Origin: a virus | Virus record (IMG/VR): IMGVR_UViG_3300023223_000311 | Span: 1 to 37,882 of that record | Length of the DNA: 37,882 nt | Strand: one strand, 5' to 3' | In this document: in pieces, positions 37,408 to 37,882 of the stretch | Layout of the letters: each line of letters begins with the position of its first letter | Position numbering within the stretch: position 1 is the stretch's first letter | Notes under the pieces: generated by a model | Databases searched by the model: none | Told to the model about the DNA's origin: nothing | What the model saw: the letters and a program-made list of their open reading frames with translations, nothing else | Made by a program: the position numbers and the translations under genes

Positions 37408-37682
37408 GTGACAATCATCTCGAATAGGCGAGGTTCTTCGTTACCTGACAATGGTTTCACGCTGATCGTATACGGGCCGGCGCCGGTAGCAGTGAATAAC
37501 ATATCCTCCATTACCGATTGGAATGTGGCGGCTACAGCATCGGTTCTTTCAACAACGTCCTCGGTTGAGCTTGTCAATGCTACTGAGCCAAAAGTGCCGC
37601 TTACTTCGACCTGTGAGGGGGATGATATATTAACCTGAAGCGTCTCCCCCGCTAGGACTGTTTCAGTTTGTATCTTAGCCAT
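37404..37682 (-). CDS. Small beta-sandwich-like structural protein, 92 aa
   Basis: Alternating strands throughout (AKIQTETVLAGETLQVNISS, VEVSGTFGSVALTSSTEDVV, GAGPYTISVKPLSGNEEPRL) suggest a small Ig-like or jelly-roll fold, as in accessory virion proteins. It starts four bases after the stop of the junction-spanning tail-type gene. Virion role is inferred. Confidence 0.65.
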   Translation of the reverse strand: MAKIQTETVLAGETLQVNISSPSQVEVSGTFGSVALTSSTEDVVERTDAVAATFQSVMEDMLFTATGAGPYTISVKPLSGNEEPRLFEMIVT

Positions 37683-37686
37683 AATA

Positions 37687-37882
37687 TTATCCTGTTAAAT
37701 CGCTGGTTAATGGGCCTGTGAGAAATATACCGCCTGCGCCAGTTGAAGGCCCAAAGGGACTGATAGTAGGCTCTACTCCAACCACAATATCAATATCCCA
37801 GATGGTTAAATCTTTATACTGTCCACTGACTTGTTCGCTCGCACCGTTACCGCCTAATAGAATCTCATCATAAGTACCGGTT
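37687..37882 (-). CDS. C-terminal part of the junction-spanning tail-type protein (partial)
   Basis: Bases 37739-37882 duplicate 1-144. Bases 37738-37687 supply the missing end, ending PLTSDLTG and TAA. Joined to 1-1991 this completes 680 codons with no frame break. As presented in the linear window it lacks its start. Confidence 0.9.
   Translation of the reverse strand, partial: TGTYDEILLGGNGASEQVSGQYKDLTIWDIDIVVGVEPTISPFGPSTGAGGIFLTGPLTSDLTG
37739..37882. repeat. Terminal direct repeat, right copy
   Basis: Exact copy of bases 1-144. See the left copy for interpretation. Confidence 0.97.

Noticed and set aside
1-37882. Diversity-generating retroelement as in BPP-1, suggested by the BPP-1-like head genes
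   Set aside because: No reverse transcriptase and no template/variable repeat pair was seen in the fibre or spike genes.

Overview
This window is the complete genome of a tailed phage with short-tail (podovirus) hallmarks. It is presented as a linear contig whose last 144 bases (37739-37882) repeat its first 144 exactly. One 680-codon reading frame runs cleanly across that junction, so the unit is circular or terminally redundant and about 37,738 bp long. No host gene, integrase, rRNA or tRNA was seen. The mix of NinG, Lar, DUF1367, a Rad52/ERF-like annealing protein and an M15 endolysin with T7/BPP-1-style head and tail genes suggests a gammaproteobacterial host; this is inference.

Layout. 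(1) A single leftward late region of about 22 kb starts at a sigma70-like promoter at 2414-2442. It crosses the contig junction and ends at 17826. In transcription order it holds two small proteins, the large junction-spanning tail-type protein, several small virion or unknown proteins, small and large terminase, a papain-like protein, portal, a Bbp19-like protein, scaffold, a beta-helix fibre, major capsid, decoration-like protein, tail tubes A and B, three internal or ejection proteins, and a pectate-lyase-like tailspike. The capsid gene has its own promoter, and its two-gene segment ends in a UUCG-type terminator. (2) A leftward block of small genes (5285-2460) includes a ribbon-helix-helix regulator. 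(3) A gene-free stretch of about 1.2 kb (5290-6470) is packed with nested inverted repeats behind a near-consensus rightward promoter. It is best read as a large structured RNA of about 0.9 kb. Phased short repeats follow it, then three or four small rightward genes. (4) A leftward block (11123-7284) carries an HTH-like regulator, a C5 cytosine methyltransferase and an HNH/AP2 homing endonuclease. (5) A rightward block (11281-17816) carries the annealing protein, DUF1367, Lar and NinG, then a lysis cassette (holin-like protein, two overlapping membrane microproteins, M15 peptidase) and an HNH nuclease.

How it fits together. The divergent region at 11124-11280 looks like the early control switch. 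Rightward genes supply recombination, anti-restriction and lysis, and the leftward late operon builds the particle. No DNA polymerase, helicase, primase, replication initiator or phage RNA polymerase is recognisable, so replication and transcription probably lean on the host. The most unusual parts are the large RNA-like region, a phased repeat array with an IHF-consensus match just upstream of the small terminase gene (candidate packaging site), and a tandem 9-bp repeat placed like an activator site behind the late promoter.
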